From assembly GCA_023213315.1 (NCBI GenBank), contig JAKCPI010031637.1, positions 1-64,000 on the forward strand: 64,000 nt of DNA. The letters run 5' to 3'. Shown piece by piece: positions 11,387 to 22,020 of this stretch; within the stretch, counting starts at the first letter, position 1; each line of letters starts with the position of its first letter. This stretch comes from Euborellia annulipes (Eukaryota; Arthropoda; Insecta; Dermaptera; Anisolabididae). The position numbers and the translations under genes are program-made. The notes under the pieces are model-generated. The model was not told the origin of the DNA. It saw only the letters and a list, made by a program, of their open reading frames with translations, and ran no database searches.

Positions 11387-12144
11387 AAAAACAATAAGAA
11401 GAGAAAAAATGTATTTTTTATATTTAACCACTTCGGCTTGGCCATCTGTTCTTTTGCATTTCCTTGTTATCCTTTATCTATTTATTTTATAGACTTTTAA
11501 AGTCCTTGCAATGGGAGAATGAAAAAAACAGAAGGCAAAAGAGGGAGGAGGAGGAATTCGGTGGCAAAAAGGGAAGAGAACTCTTAAAGGTTGGAGGGCC
11601 GTGTTTTTCTCATTTTGGCAGCCATAAATAGGCTGGGCTAATATTTGAGCGCGCGAGGCGGTTCATGTCCTTGGTCTCTCTCTTGCTGTGAGAACGGAAG
11701 TGCCGTCTTGGGCCGCTTCCGGGGGCCCCCCTGAGTCTCCGGGGCGGCGGCTATATAAAGACTTCCGGCGAGGATCGCCACCCCCCCCCCCTCGTCCCTC
11801 ATTCCTCTCAGGCCATTCAGCCACCAACCACCTCCGTCGGCGTCCTCGTTGTCGTCCATTCATCGTTTTGTCAGGCAGCCTCAACAGAATCCTCGAAATA
11901 AATCGCATTTCCTCTCTCATTGATAATTACACTCTAGAAATATATCGTCCCAGACTAAAATAGAGAAAGTTTCCGACTTATTTAAGAAATCTTTTATAAA
12001 TAGAGAAGAAATTAGAGAAGGAAAAAAAAATATAAGTTCCTTTAGAGGGCAAAAATAAATTCAAAATGAATCTGTGAATTTAGCGAGACACACTCAGAAA
12101 TTTTAGAGAAAAAAGAAATTTCGAATAAAAAAAAAAAGTAATAA
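11387..12144. other. Low-copy DNA with a GC-rich island
   Basis: The GC-rich stretch at 11620-11900 stands out from the AT-rich surroundings and does not match other repeats in the window. No convincing coding exon follows; the open frames crossing it have no recognisable domain. Confidence 0.45.
11730..11830 (+). promoter_or_regulatory. Candidate TATA promoter
   Basis: GGCTATATAAAG at 11750-11760 lies in a GC-rich island. It is followed by CT-rich sequence with initiator-like CTCATTC and CATTCAGCC about 45-65 bp on. No gene is visible downstream, so the assignment rests on motif and composition only. Confidence 0.35.
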
Positions 12145-12262
12145 ACTGGTGTGCTGACCGCACAGCACACAACTTCACATACCCTTCGCCAAGAGAAAGT
12201 TGTGTACTTTGCTTATCACACCAGATTTTTTTGCCGAGATATATTTAGTTTTCCATAGCAGC
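12145..12262 (+). mobile_element. HER fragment, 5' hairpin
   Basis: Contains the 5' hairpin and TATATTTAGTTTTCC, then breaks off just before the hAT-like element at 12272. Confidence 0.75.
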
Positions 12263-12271
12263 TTAGTTAAC

Positions 12272-12455
12272 CAAAGGCGTATCCAGGTGGGGGCGAAGGG
12301 GGCGCTCGCCCCCCCCCGCCCAAGTCTTTGGCCCCTCTCGATACCGACAGAGGCGCCTTAGCGCATCCGGCTTTTTTTTTTGAAATTTCACAATAAAACG
12401 AAAAATGGCGCCCCAGTTGAGCTTTGCTAGTTCAAAGGCTAGTTACGCCGCTAGT
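12272..12455. mobile_element. hAT-like family A fragment
   Basis: CAAAGGCGTATCCAGGTGGG at the left and GGCTAGTTACGCCGCTAG at the right match the ends of the elements at 40831 and 51883. No clean 8-bp duplication is visible, so the copy is degraded or trimmed. Confidence 0.55.
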
Positions 12456-12462
12456 CTGAGCC

Positions 12463-12647
12463 CGCGATCCTTGGTATAGAAGGCCAGCACTGGCGACTGG
12501 CGCGCAAATTTACTCTCTCGCAATTTCCAAACTTATACAAAATTATTTTTCTCTTTTTAGCACATTTATAAAAGAATTGTTTTTAAAAAATTTTTTATTA
12601 TTATTATTTTTTTTTTTTTTTTCAAAAAGTGGATAGTTTTTGTGATA
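12463..12647. other. AT-rich spacer
   Basis: A/T runs between two elements; nothing recognisable. Confidence 0.4.
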
Positions 12648-12652
12648 ACCAC

Positions 12653-12920
12653 TCTTATTTGGACACTGTTGCGCATTAGTGTGTCAAGCGCCAGCTACCG
12701 AGTTTTGAGAAAATTAACATTACAAGTTTTTTGTTTTCATTGGGTTATATATAATTTTTTTTGTCAATTGTGCAAGTAACATTAAATATAAATTTTTTTA
12801 GCACATATTTCATAAAAAATACTATTAATTATAGCATTTGAAACAATATTCTGTGCTTAACTCAATTTTTAATTTTTTTTTGGCGCTTGACACACTAATG
12901 CATAACAGGGTCCATTTAGA
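12653..12920 (-). mobile_element. MITE family F, copy 1
   Basis: About 265 bp bounded by a ~34-bp imperfect inverted repeat (GGACACTGTTGCGCATTAGT at the left, TAATGCATAACAGGGTCC at the right). A second copy lies inverted at 21773-22014. Flanking ATT/ATTT may be the target duplication. Confidence 0.65.
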
Positions 12921-12925
12921 GTACT

Positions 12926-13218
12926 CGAGAATTTAAAATAGAAATTTTTTTTGAAGCATGTGCAAAGAACATGAAAAAATTTCCATTTAGTTAGTCTCTG
13001 TTGACAGTTGCGACTATGCCTTCCGGCCGGTCTCAGAATTATTCAACATATACAGTAGGCTCAGTGTTGTCTCCTGAATTAATTAGCATTGTCCTAAAGA
13101 CAGGAAGACATTCAAAGTTAAATAAATACTTATTAATAGATAACACGAAACTTAAGTTATATTTCACGATTGACTTTGACTAAAGATTTTATTTGCTGCT
13201 TTAGAAATTTGAATTTTT
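12926..13218. other. Spacer, no feature found
   Basis: AT-rich DNA. A 60-codon open frame at 13001-13183 has no recognisable domain. Confidence 0.4.
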
Positions 13219-13726
13219 TACTTTCTCTTATCTATATATTTAGAGAAAGTATTGGATTCATGTCAAAAATTTGATGTCGAGATTTTGTTGGATATACACG
13301 TTTTCAGGTCCCCTGAATCCAAAAAAGAGATTTTCGTTTGTCCGTCTGTGTGTGAACAAAATATATCCAGAACGAAAAGAACTAGGAGGCTGAAATTTTC
13401 TATTTCAGAAAGGCACCCCCATGGGACGTGACACGAAGCTTCTGAACAAAATAGACTAAAAAGTACTAGTACTTTAGTGAGGTACTTTTTCAGTTTTTTT
13501 CGATTTTCTCAAAATTCACTCAAACGATTTTGATTAAAATACAAAAATCAATTATTTTTTAGATGTTCTTTAAAATGCATATCCTGATTTCACTTTCAAA
13601 ATTATTTGAAGCACACTTTACTCTTGTACTTCAGAGGAAAGATAGGAGAAATGGTTGTCATGGTAACAAAATATAAATATTTACCCATGTTTATAAATTT
13701 TACATCTTGAATTTTAATATACTAGC
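13219..13726 (-). mobile_element. HER copy lacking its 5' hairpin
   Basis: Begins with the 3' hairpin in reverse (TACTTTCTCTTATCTATATA) and runs through the body to GAATTTTAATATA, where a different repeat starts. Confidence 0.8.
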
Positions 13727-14412
13727 GCCGAAGGCGGGCTCGCCTTCCCCCTCCCTGGAACCTCCTGCAGCTGGCAAAGGCCCGCTTGCGGCGGACCCTC
13801 GCCTTTTCTTCTTAATTTTGTAAAGAAAATTACAATCATTCCTAGGTAGCGTGCCTACCTCCTATACCAAACGTTGCGGGTTCGGACCTCAGGCAGTCTG
13901 ATGATTTTTTTAAGCCATTTGGATTTCAGATGGCTTAAATAGAAATGTCTGGACCCCCAAAAGTTATTATAAATAATAACGGTTTTAAATGGCCTAAGTT
14001 GCCGAAAAGACTGTGTGAATGTGTGTATGAGTGTGAGTGTGAATGAGAAAAAGTGTGAATCTTTTTTTTTTATTATTTTTTTTTTTTTTTATTGTTCAAG
14101 ACTTTTTTATTATTAATATCATTCCACTCCAATTCAGTGCCTGCTTGAGGATTTGTTTACTTTCATAGAATACACAAATGAAAAGAATACATAAATATTT
14201 CTCAATACATTTTCTATGAGAGAAATCGTAACTTTAAGAATTAATAACTGAAAAAGGTATAAGAATTTCGGGATGAAAATAATTTTCCTCTGATCCCGAG
14301 AAGGTCCTCTTAATGCATATAAACTTTTATTTCAAAATTCCAACGGGAACTTACCTAAATAGAGCGTGACAGACAGACAGACAGACGGACATTAGCGAAT
14401 TATATATATAGA
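13727..14412. repeat. GC-headed dispersed repeat with SINE insertion
   Basis: Starts CTAGCGCCGAAGGCGGGCTC and ends with a GACA run and ATTAGCGAATTATATATATA. A related GC-rich module (GGCGAGGGTCCGCCGCAGG, then a GACA run and GCTATTATATATATAG) is at 48850-49055. The class is unknown; this head-and-tail layout is common in arthropod repeats. A SINE1 copy is inside. Confidence 0.5.
13845..14075 (+). repeat. tRNA-derived SINE1, 5' truncated
   Basis: Carries the B-box-like GCGGGTTCGGACCTCAGGC, an internal inverted repeat AAGCCATTTGGATTTC / AGATGGCTTAAAT, then GGCCTAAGTTGCCGAAAAGA and a GTGTGAATG-rich tail. The A-box end is incomplete. Confidence 0.75.
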
Positions 14413-14527
14413 TTGACGGAAACTAAATATATATCGACACAAAAAATCTGGTGTGACAAGCACAGAACACAACAACAAAAACACAAGAAAGTTGTGTGCT
14501 GTGCAGTCAGTCATAACAGATTTTTAT
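14413..14527 (-). mobile_element. HER fragment, 5' hairpin, inverted
   Basis: Reads GGAAACTAAATATATATCGA then the CTGGTGTGAC hairpin, as in inverted HER copies. The loop is expanded with an A-rich run. Confidence 0.65.
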
Positions 14528-14615
14528 CTAATATCTCCACCTTGAAAGATGCCAAATTATCAATTAAAGACTCCAAGTCAGTCAAAAAACTAAAAAATAA
14601 ATTGGCTATTTATTT

Positions 14616-15289
14616 AAAAATCTGGTGTGACTGTCGCACAGCACACAACTTTCTCTTACCTTCGGTAATCGAAAGTTGTGTACTGTGCTTGTCACACCAG
14701 ATTTTTTGTGTCGACATATATTTAGTTCCCGACAGTACGAAACATTTGAATTCAGATGTAAAATTTATAAGTATGGGAAAATATTTATATTTTGTTACCA
14801 TGGCAACCCCATTTATCCTATCTTCCCTATGAAATACAAGAGTAAAGTGGTCTTCAGAAGATTTCAATCGCAAAATGAGAATATACATTTTAAAGAGCAT
14901 CTAAAAAATAATTGATTTTTGAATTTTAAAAAAAATCGTTCGAGTAAATTTTGAGAAAATCGAAAAAAACTGAAAAAGTACATCAGTAAAGTACTAGTAA
15001 TCTTTGGCCGATTTTGATTAAAAGCTTATTTTTCCGGTCCCGGGGGGTGTTTAAGTTAAATATAGAATTTCAACCTCGTAGCTCAATTCCTTCATGCTTA
15101 AAATTGAACACACACACACCCACCCACCCACACACACACAGACAGACCATGTCGCGAAAACCACTTTTTTGGATTCAGGGGACCTCAAAACGTGAAGATC
15201 CATCAAAATCTCGACATCGAATTTTTGACATGAATCCAATACTTTCTCTCTATATATATATTACATATATACATAGGTAAGAGAAAGTA
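14616..15289 (+). mobile_element. HER, full-length copy
   Basis: Both hairpins are present: CTGGTGTGACTGTCGCACAG to CTTGTCACACCAGATTTTTT at the 5' end, and TACTTTCTCTCTATATATAT to ATAGGTAAGAGAAAGTA at the 3' end. It has a CACA/CCCA microsatellite and a GACAGACCATGTCGCG segment. Length is 674 bp. Confidence 0.85.
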
Positions 15290-15621
15290 AAAAAATAATC
15301 TTGTTAGGCCCTCCCGCATCCCGCTTCACAGGGGATGATGCATACTGATGATGTGCCGTGCCTTGGGCAGCGACTTCTTTTTCTGGAGTCTGTTAAAGGA
15401 GAAGAGAGACTCAATGAAATTCAGAGATATGAATCAATACAAAGCAGGCAGGCAGGCAGGCAGGCTTCATGAATGAATGCGCTCAATTGTGGCCAAAAGG
15501 GAGTTCCTCTCTCATTTGAATTTTGCAAATGGGCAAAACCACATTCAAATATATTATCCCATATAAGAGTAGGGATGTGAAACAACTTTTACAAACATTT
15601 AATTAATTAACATCTCAAAAT
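15290..15621. other. Spacer with GGCA microsatellite
   Basis: Mostly unique. A short (CAGG)n run lies at about 15443-15465. No coding evidence. Confidence 0.4.
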
Positions 15622-16280
15622 AAAAAACCTGGTGTGACTGGTCGCACCGCGCACAACTTTCTCTCACCTTCGGTAATGTTCTGTGCTTATCACACCAGAT
15701 TTTTTTGTGTCGAGATATATTTAGTTTCCGTTGATAGGTATATTAAAATTCAAGATTTTTTTTTTTAAACCCTCACACTTTTTTTTCATTCACACTCACA
15801 CACACATTCGCAGTCTTTTCGGCAACTTAGGCCATTTAACAAAATCATCGGACTGCCTGGGGTCCGAACCCGCGACGTTTGGTAGGCCTATAGGAGGTAG
15901 GCACGCTACCTACTACGCCAAACCCGGGGGCAAAAATTCAAAATATAAAATTTATAAATATGGGGAAGAATTCATATTTTGTCACCATGGCAACCATTTC
16001 TCCTGTGAAGTACAAGAGTAAAGTGTGCTTTTTGAGAGCAAAATGAGAATATACATTTTAAAGAGCATCTAATACATAATTGATTTTTGAATTTTAATCA
16101 AAATCTTTAGAGCGAATTTTGAGAAAATCAAAAAAAAACTGAAAAAGTACATTATTAAAGTACTAGTACTCTTTGGCCGATTTTGTTCAAAAGCTTCGTG
16201 TTACGTTTCAAGAGAGTGACTAACTTAAATATATAATTTCACCCTCCTAGCTCTTTTCGTTCTTGAGATATTTTGTTCAA
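15622..16280 (+). mobile_element. HER copy interrupted by SINE1
   Basis: The 5' hairpin is at 15625-15705 and the body resumes after the SINE at ATATAAAATTTATAAATATG. The 3' hairpin is missing; at TTTTGTTCAACTTAGGCC it runs into another SINE1. Confidence 0.75.
15770..15931 (-). repeat. SINE1 in HER, shortened
   Basis: Reverse-oriented SINE1 with B-box region CCTGGGGTCCGAACCCGCGA and an intact head. It is flanked by AAAATTCAA on both sides, a probable target duplication, and lacks the middle part. Confidence 0.7.
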
Positions 16281-16281
16281 C

Positions 16282-16476
16282 TTAGGCCTTTAAGACTTTA
16301 AACGATACCCGTTATTTGTAAATATATCAATTGGGGGTCCAGGCATTCTTATTTAAGCCATTTGGTATCCGAATGGCTTAAATAAAATCCTTGGACTGCC
16401 TGGGATCCGAACCCTCGGCCCTTGATATACAAGGCAGGCGCGCTACCAACTACGCCAAGCCCAAGGGCCGGTAACA
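16282..16476 (-). repeat. SINE1 copy
   Basis: Reverse-oriented. Reads AACTTAGGCCTTTAAGAC, then CTTGGACTGCCTGGGATCCGAACCC near the B box, then CGCTACCAACTACGCCAAGC at the A-box end. It is truncated at its tail. Confidence 0.75.
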
Positions 16477-16604
16477 TTTATAATAATTAAAATATATATT
16501 GATGGAAAATATAACACTAAATGAAATAAATAAATGACAAATTTCTTTTGTAGTTTCTTTCAGAATAGTGATTAAACAGGTGTTACATCCTTTCCAAGAC
16601 TAAC

Positions 16605-16718
16605 TAAATATACGTCTAAACAAAAAATCTGGAGTGACAAGCACAAAACACAACTTTCTCTAACCAAAGGTAAGAGAAAGTTGTGTGCTGTGCGACTAGT
16701 TCCACCATATCTTTTAAG
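16605..16718 (-). mobile_element. HER fragment, 5' hairpin, inverted
   Basis: Contains AACTAAATATACGTC, CTGGAGTGACAAGCACA and GGTAAGAGAAAGTTGTGTGC, the inverted 5' end of HER without the body. Confidence 0.7.
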
Positions 16719-16799
16719 TTCCGATTTTCAAAAAGGTAGTTTTCCAATGAGAGCCGTAGATCTGATTTGATGTTTGTTTTAAGATTCATTGAAAAAACT

Positions 16800-17375
16800 T
16801 TAGTAATTAAAAATTCCAATTTTTGTCGCGTAATTTTTAATCAAGATTAAGGTGTGGTTTGTGATGTCTCGGGGCATAAAGAAAGAATAAAAACGCAAAG
16901 GCCTGGCCTGGGCTTGCGTTGAAATTGGCCGATACCGAAATGGCTGGCCATCTGGTCTTTCAGAAAGTGGGTGAATTTCTCCTGGAGAGTCGGCCTCCGC
17001 CCTTGGCTCCATGGCTCGGGCCTTGTATGGCAACGACGACGACCGCGTGGGCCGGCTACCCACTAAAAGCATGGCACCCCGGTTTTGTGTCGGTCGGTCG
17101 GTCACCACCCCAGCAGGGATTCCCACCCCGTTGTTGAATCTCCCGAAGAAGAAGAGGACAACCTCTATACTCTGGCGAGGGGGGGGGGACTTCACCAAAG
17201 AGAGAGAGAGAGACAGACAGACAGACACAGCAAGTGTTTGCGTCGGCGGCGGCCGCCGCAAGGTCACCAAACTACAGTCCGATCGGAAACCATCGGCCTC
17301 TTCTCTCTCCGTGTCCCTTCGATGTCTCTCCAATCACCTCGACGACCATTCACTACCTACGGAAATCTCTAAATG
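16800..17375. other. GC-rich island, possible promoter or 5' UTR
   Basis: A low-copy GC-rich stretch (about 16900-17350) in AT-rich DNA, with CGTCGGCGGCGGCCGCC and a GA/GACA microsatellite near 17200. Open frames run on both strands without recognisable domains. It resembles a promoter or 5' UTR island, but no adjoining coding exon was found. Confidence 0.35.
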
Positions 17376-17635
17376 TCATTTTAAAATAATAACTGATAAG
17401 TGAATACAATTAAATGTCTCCAAGTAGCAACAAATGTGATTGAATATTAATATATAAATACTAGCTGCGCAATCCTCCTTAAATATCTAAATAAATTAGT
17501 ATAATAAATAAATTAATATAAATATTTTTCAAAATAGTTCCAAGAGCACTGGCATAGATTAAACTTCCAAAATGGAAAAAATATTTCAACCAAAAAAAGA
17601 TAGAAAGATTCAAAAATTCACGCTATTTGAAATCA

Positions 17636-17826
17636 AAAGATGCCGTTGGTACCCATCGGTGTACTCAATGCGAGAAAACATACCATCATCGGAAACACTT
17701 ATTGCGTCATATTAGAGACGAATGCGGGGTCGAAATTTTATAATTTTTTACCAGAAGGCCGAGCGAAGACCAACCATCTCTCAGTCGCATCGATTTGTCA
17801 AATTAGAAGTGCCGATTTCTCATAGC
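17636..17826 (+). pseudogene. Decayed lola-like C2H2 zinc-finger exon
   Basis: One frame reads TQCEKTYHHRKHLLRHIRDECG, shown here in parts: a C-x2-C start, then RHIRDECGVE. The L-x-RH-x3-ECG-x-E pattern is typical of the paired zinc fingers in arthropod lola-type BTB transcription factors. The second finger is broken: its first cysteines are lost, stops appear, and RAKTNHLSV is in another frame. One-base shifts separate the pieces. Either a dead gene copy or a captured exon; the family call rests on one motif. Confidence 0.5.
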
Positions 17827-18505
17827 ATCTTGTTTTATTTTCTTTGGCACATGGGGGCTATTTATTTTAGATCATGATACTAATTTTCTAAATAAGAAAA
17901 ATCACTTCACTCAGGACGGTTAACGATCACTTGATCATTATCACAAGAAGCGAGATCTCTACCTCTGTGCTAGAAACATCTCATGACAGAAAAATTTTTT
18001 ACTGAAGATTTTAAATTAACTTTTTGGGAAATGTACCAAAATGCCAAATGACAATGGTTCGCTTCCCGTCCTGAACAATCGATTGATTGATATTTTGTGT
18101 GAACTATTGTCCTGCCTGTATCACTCTCCCGATGCCAAGAAATGATCAATCTAGGAATGGTTCAGGTCCATAACTGGAAGGGATTATATTCGAATTGCTA
18201 TTGTAAAAAGCCTGCAAATTTATTAAAATGATATTTACCAGCAAATGCTGAATCCTATAGTGGTATAAAAATTATGAAAAAATGGATATTCAAAAACAAA
18301 TTCGCATTAAGTGTATGCTTAGGTTTATTTTCTTGGTCTTATAGAGGTTTCTACAGTATGTATGATTGATTAATCTGAATTTTGTATTAGAGAGTAGAAA
18401 ATAATAAATTGAATTTTATATTATTTCGCTGAAAGGTGAAACTCATGGTCAAGAGCGTTTCAGGGTGCATTATAATTTAATGTAGAAAGTGGCTGTGTAG
18501 AATTG
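17827..18505. other. Low-copy AT-rich DNA
   Basis: No repeat end, RNA or convincing reading frame. It may be the downstream flank of the zinc-finger pseudogene. Confidence 0.4.
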
Positions 18506-18672
18506 AATAAAGGATTGAAGAAGAAAGCAGCCATGCAGGGAGCATCTATTAAACTAAACTCCTTTTACGCAAAACGTTTTGGCATGATTAAATAGGCCGA
18601 AACGTTTTGAGTAAAAGGAGTTTAATTTAATAGATGCTCCCTGCATGGTTGCTTTCTTCTTCAATCCTTTAT
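18506..18672. repeat. Near-perfect palindrome with GAAACG motif
   Basis: Arms of about 73 bp (AATAAAGGATTGAAGAAGAA at the left; the inverse ends at TTCTTCAATCCTTTA) enclose a short loop containing TAGGCCGAAACG. It looks like a degraded relative of the hammerhead-like inverted-repeat elements at 21.7, 54 and 62 kb. Confidence 0.75.
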
Positions 18673-18801
18673 GCATTATAATTTATTCAATTTCGGGCTG
18701 ACGGGGCTGCTTTATCACAAAAAACAAAAATTTAGAATTTTTGCGTTGTGTCATTCTAAAATTTAGTAAGCGATATGGCCCCGCGGTTGCTTCAGTAAAT
18801 A

Positions 18802-19196
18802 AATAAATAAATAAAGTGTGCATCAACAGAATATGTATAGGTGATAGAGTATAGAATGAATAAGCAATTGGAAACAAATAGTTATAGGTTATGATATTTT
18901 ATAGTTTGTACTGGGTATATTAACTTGATATTTAAATTCTAATAATTTTAATACATACGTAATGAAATTTCTCTTTTCTTTCTTGAATATACTGTATGAA
19001 TATTATTTTTAATATCACTAACATCAACGAAAACTATGAATGACAGTCCAAGTATTGTTGAGACATAACTAGCGCCTCTCGCGGGAATCGAGCAAATTAA
19101 CATCAATTCAAAGTCGGAGGGAACTATTAAATTGCGCTTGAATAAAATGTATAGAAAAAATAAAAATATTAAATTGTTGAAGAGAAAATTAGTTAG
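18802..19196 (+). repeat. Dispersed ~400-bp repeat G1, copy 1
   Basis: Closely matches 46339-46773 in the same orientation, from GCATCAACAGAATATG through CTAGCGCCTCTCGCGGGAAT to ATTGTTGAAGAGAAAATTA. Class unknown; no coding capacity. Confidence 0.8.
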
Positions 19197-20654
19197 TCAA
19201 TATACGTATTTAGATTCCAATAGCGAGTGAGTTTACTTTTATAAATAAATAAATTAATAATTATCTGAATTGATAAAATTAATCCGCTTGAATTAATTAT
19301 TTTAATTTTTAATATTTTTATTTTAATTAATTTTAATTTATAATTTTAATAATTTTTAAAAATATATTTATTAAGTTTGTAATTTCACAACACTTTCCTT
19401 ATACCTCAGATAGCTAACTAATTTTTTTTAATTGAAGATTAAGCGTGTTCTTGTTTAATATATCGATGATTTTCTATTGGTCAGGTAAGTTTGCTAGCTA
19501 ATCATATGATTAAATAAGAGCCCAGTTGGCTAAGACCCAAAGTTCGATATAAGGCTTAACTAAGGAGTGAAATCAAAACTTTTCTTATTCCTCGGATAGC
19601 TACCACTAGTAGTTATATGTGAAAAAAAACTCATTTTTTTAAACTCGAAGGTTAATTCTGTTTTTTATCGACCTATCTGTCGGATAAGTTTGCTAGAACT
19701 CAAGCAGCCAGTCTTAAATATAAATTAAATTATTTCTTCGATTTTTCTATAAAATTTATTTAATTTCTTGATCACCTTTATTTTTATTTTCTCTCATTTG
19801 ATTAGATTAATTTTTTTCCCTTCTAAGGATGTTGACCTTAACGATTGTATTGTAAGCCTAATTTATATCTATTAAACTCCTATTATCAATTAACTCGGAG
19901 TTTTTCTGCTCAAACTGTAAATTCCTCTTCCTCTATATCTTCTTCTATCTCTCTAATAGGACATAAAAATGAATAACTACTCGTAATAAGGCAGCTCTTT
20001 TTTTGACATCCGTCCCTCTCTCACAAACTGGCTTTTCTTCAATTCGATCAATTTTTATCTCATAAATTTAACACCAAGCCACTAATATAGATTTAATAAC
20101 ACCCCAGAGAGGAGGACATTTTCCTCAATGTGTCCTTGACAAGGTCATGACGTTGAGTCTTAAGGCCAATGACCTTCTTTCTTTCTTTCTTTCCTGTCTT
20201 TATCCATCCTCTCAGATAGGCAGACATTCAGAAGAGAAAGAGAGGGAAACGGACATTTTTTTCTCCTCTTTCTAACATTATATATAAACCTATTATAATA
20301 CTTCCTTAATTTGGAAATTATGCAATTTTTTTTCCCAATTTAATGTTTATTACTTCTTCGTAAAAAGAGAGAGAGAGAGAGAGAGAAAATTACAATCGTA
20401 TCAGAAAATAGCGATCTTTAAATCACGGATCATTAATTTTGCTTATTATTGAAGGAAATTAAAAAAAAAAAATCATTAATGATTTTGAATGAACAAATAA
20501 CGAAAAAAATAAATAAATGTGTTGGAATTAAAAGATAAAAAAATACAATTCAATTAATATCTTGAGGTCAAGGCTCGGAGGACAAAGGGAATAAATCCAC
20601 TTACGTATTTTTGAATTTAAAATACCTAACTACTGAAATTTGAATCCTAGCCCG
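19197..20654. other. AT-rich DNA with minor repeats
   Basis: 19388-19500 and 19575-19700 share CTCAGATAGCTA ... GGATAAGTTTGCTAG segments with each other and with 44865-44975, so a small degraded repeat family is present. A (GA)n run lies at 20368-20386 and a (TTTC)n run near 20178. No coding signal. Confidence 0.45.
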
Positions 20655-20815
20655 TGACCTGTGGCTCAGAGAGAAGACTAGCTTCTCATGGCTGGGGTCC
20701 CGGGTTCGCTTCCCATCCCGATTTTATTTGAATTGACTACAATTTATTTGAAATAAACAGGAATGGGCTTATATGCCGAAAAAGACCTTAATAAAAAAAA
20801 ATAAAAAAAATAAAA
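20655..20815 (+). repeat. tRNA-derived SINE2
   Basis: A-box-like TGGCTCAGAGAGAAGAC and B-box-like CCGGGTTCGCTTCCCATCCC, followed by a tail with TTGACTACAATTTATTTGAA and GATGCCGAAAAAGACC-like sequence ending in A-rich repeats. Matches the copies at 42795 and 51280. Confidence 0.8.
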
Positions 20816-21559
20816 TCCTAAATAACTCTGCCATATTTAGGTTATTGAGAGATAAGCTCTCTATTTCTTTTACTTTCTAATATTATTAATTGTTAAAATC
20901 GACAGCGACTTTTTGCCAAAAACAGGAATTTTACCTACTATATGGCCAAAAAAGAAAAGACTTTAATTAAAGGCAACTTTTTTTCCGCTCTCTTTTGATC
21001 ACAGAAAAAATTGTACTCTATTTTTCTGAAACCTAACAAATTTATTTATTTATTTTTATTTACTGTATTTAAAATTAAGATGTCGGGGAGCCAGAGCCAA
21101 GAACACCATGCACAAAACACATATATCTGTATCTGAGAAATTCTGGGAATCCCAAACCCAGTATCCCAGCCGCGAGGTGCGAGACATGATTACGAGGGTA
21201 TATATACCTCAAACAGGCATTAAAGGCAAATTGATTCTTGTTTCAGACTAGGAATGAATACGCGAAGCCTAGGCCACCCCTGTTCTAGATGATCTTAAGA
21301 AACTATTAAAAGAAGTGAATCGGTTTGCAGATAGCAGTAAAAACGATGCATTAATAGTGATTTAGAACCTCGAATTTCTCAACATCCCCTGGACCAAATC
21401 TTTTGAAACTCAAACACATTTGTCTTCAGCCATGGATCAAAACAATCCAATGGGAAGAAGGAGATTTATTCTCAAAAAGTGAAAAAAATGAGCGGAAAAT
21501 TTTTAACACCAACAATTTAAAAGATCAAAGACAATATGGAGGAAGGCTGTATATTACAG
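20816..21559. other. Low-copy AT-rich DNA
   Basis: No recognisable gene. A GC-richer part at 21080-21260 has no open frame or repeat match within the window. Confidence 0.4.
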
Positions 21560-21765
21560 ATAGAAGATGAAATAAAAATAAGACTTGTTTTAGGGCCTTT
21601 CTGTCTATTGAGTATGACTGAAAATTTCAGATTATATGTATTGCTTTTAATATAGGCCCTGAAGATGGGTAACGTTTAGTCTCCGAAACGTCGACAAAAA
21701 AAAAATTAAATAATTCGGGCCGAAAACAAGTCTTGTTTTTGTTTCATTTTCTATTTTAAAAGATG
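21560..21765 (+). repeat. Inverted-repeat element with hammerhead-like core
   Basis: Imperfect arms (AATAAGACTTGTTTTAGGGCC near 21578; GGGCCGAAAACAAGTC near 21717) surround the CTGAAGATGGG ... CCGAAACGTC motif. The layout matches the elements at 38.4, 54-55 and 62-63 kb. Confidence 0.55.
21655..21695 (+). ncRNA. Hammerhead-like motif
   Basis: CCCTGAAGATGGG, a loop, then CTCCGAAACGTC. The two conserved core strands (CUGANGA and GAAA) and a GUC cleavage triplet are present. Stem II is weak here (GG/CC). One extra base follows CUGAAGA. Confidence 0.4.
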
Positions 21766-21772
21766 TTTAATT

Positions 21773-22014
21773 GGACCCTGTTATGCAATAGTGTGTCAAG
21801 CGCCAAAAAAAATTAGAAATTGAGTTAAGCACGGAATATTGTTTCAAATGCTATAATTAATAGTATTTTTTATGAAATAAGTCCTAAAAAAATTTATATT
21901 TAATGTTACTTGCAAAATTGACAAAAAAAATTATATATAATCCAATGAAAACAAAAAACTTTAATTTTCTCAAAACTCGGTAGCTGGCGCTTGATACACT
22001 AATGCGTAAGAGGG
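21773..22014 (+). mobile_element. MITE family F, copy 2
   Basis: Inverted relative to 12653-12920. Ends are GGACCCTGTTATGCAATAGT and CACTAATGCGTAAGAGGGTCC. Confidence 0.7.
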
Positions 22015-22020
22015 TCCATT

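Noticed and set aside
12272..12455. Intact hAT element
   Set aside because: The ends are recognisable but no 8-bp duplication is present and the right end is altered; kept only as a fragment.
15014..15280. Recurring peptide with MSRKPLFWIQGTSKR in HER copies
   Set aside because: It is open by chance across the HER 3' region, varies with microsatellite length, lacks a consistent start, and has no domain.
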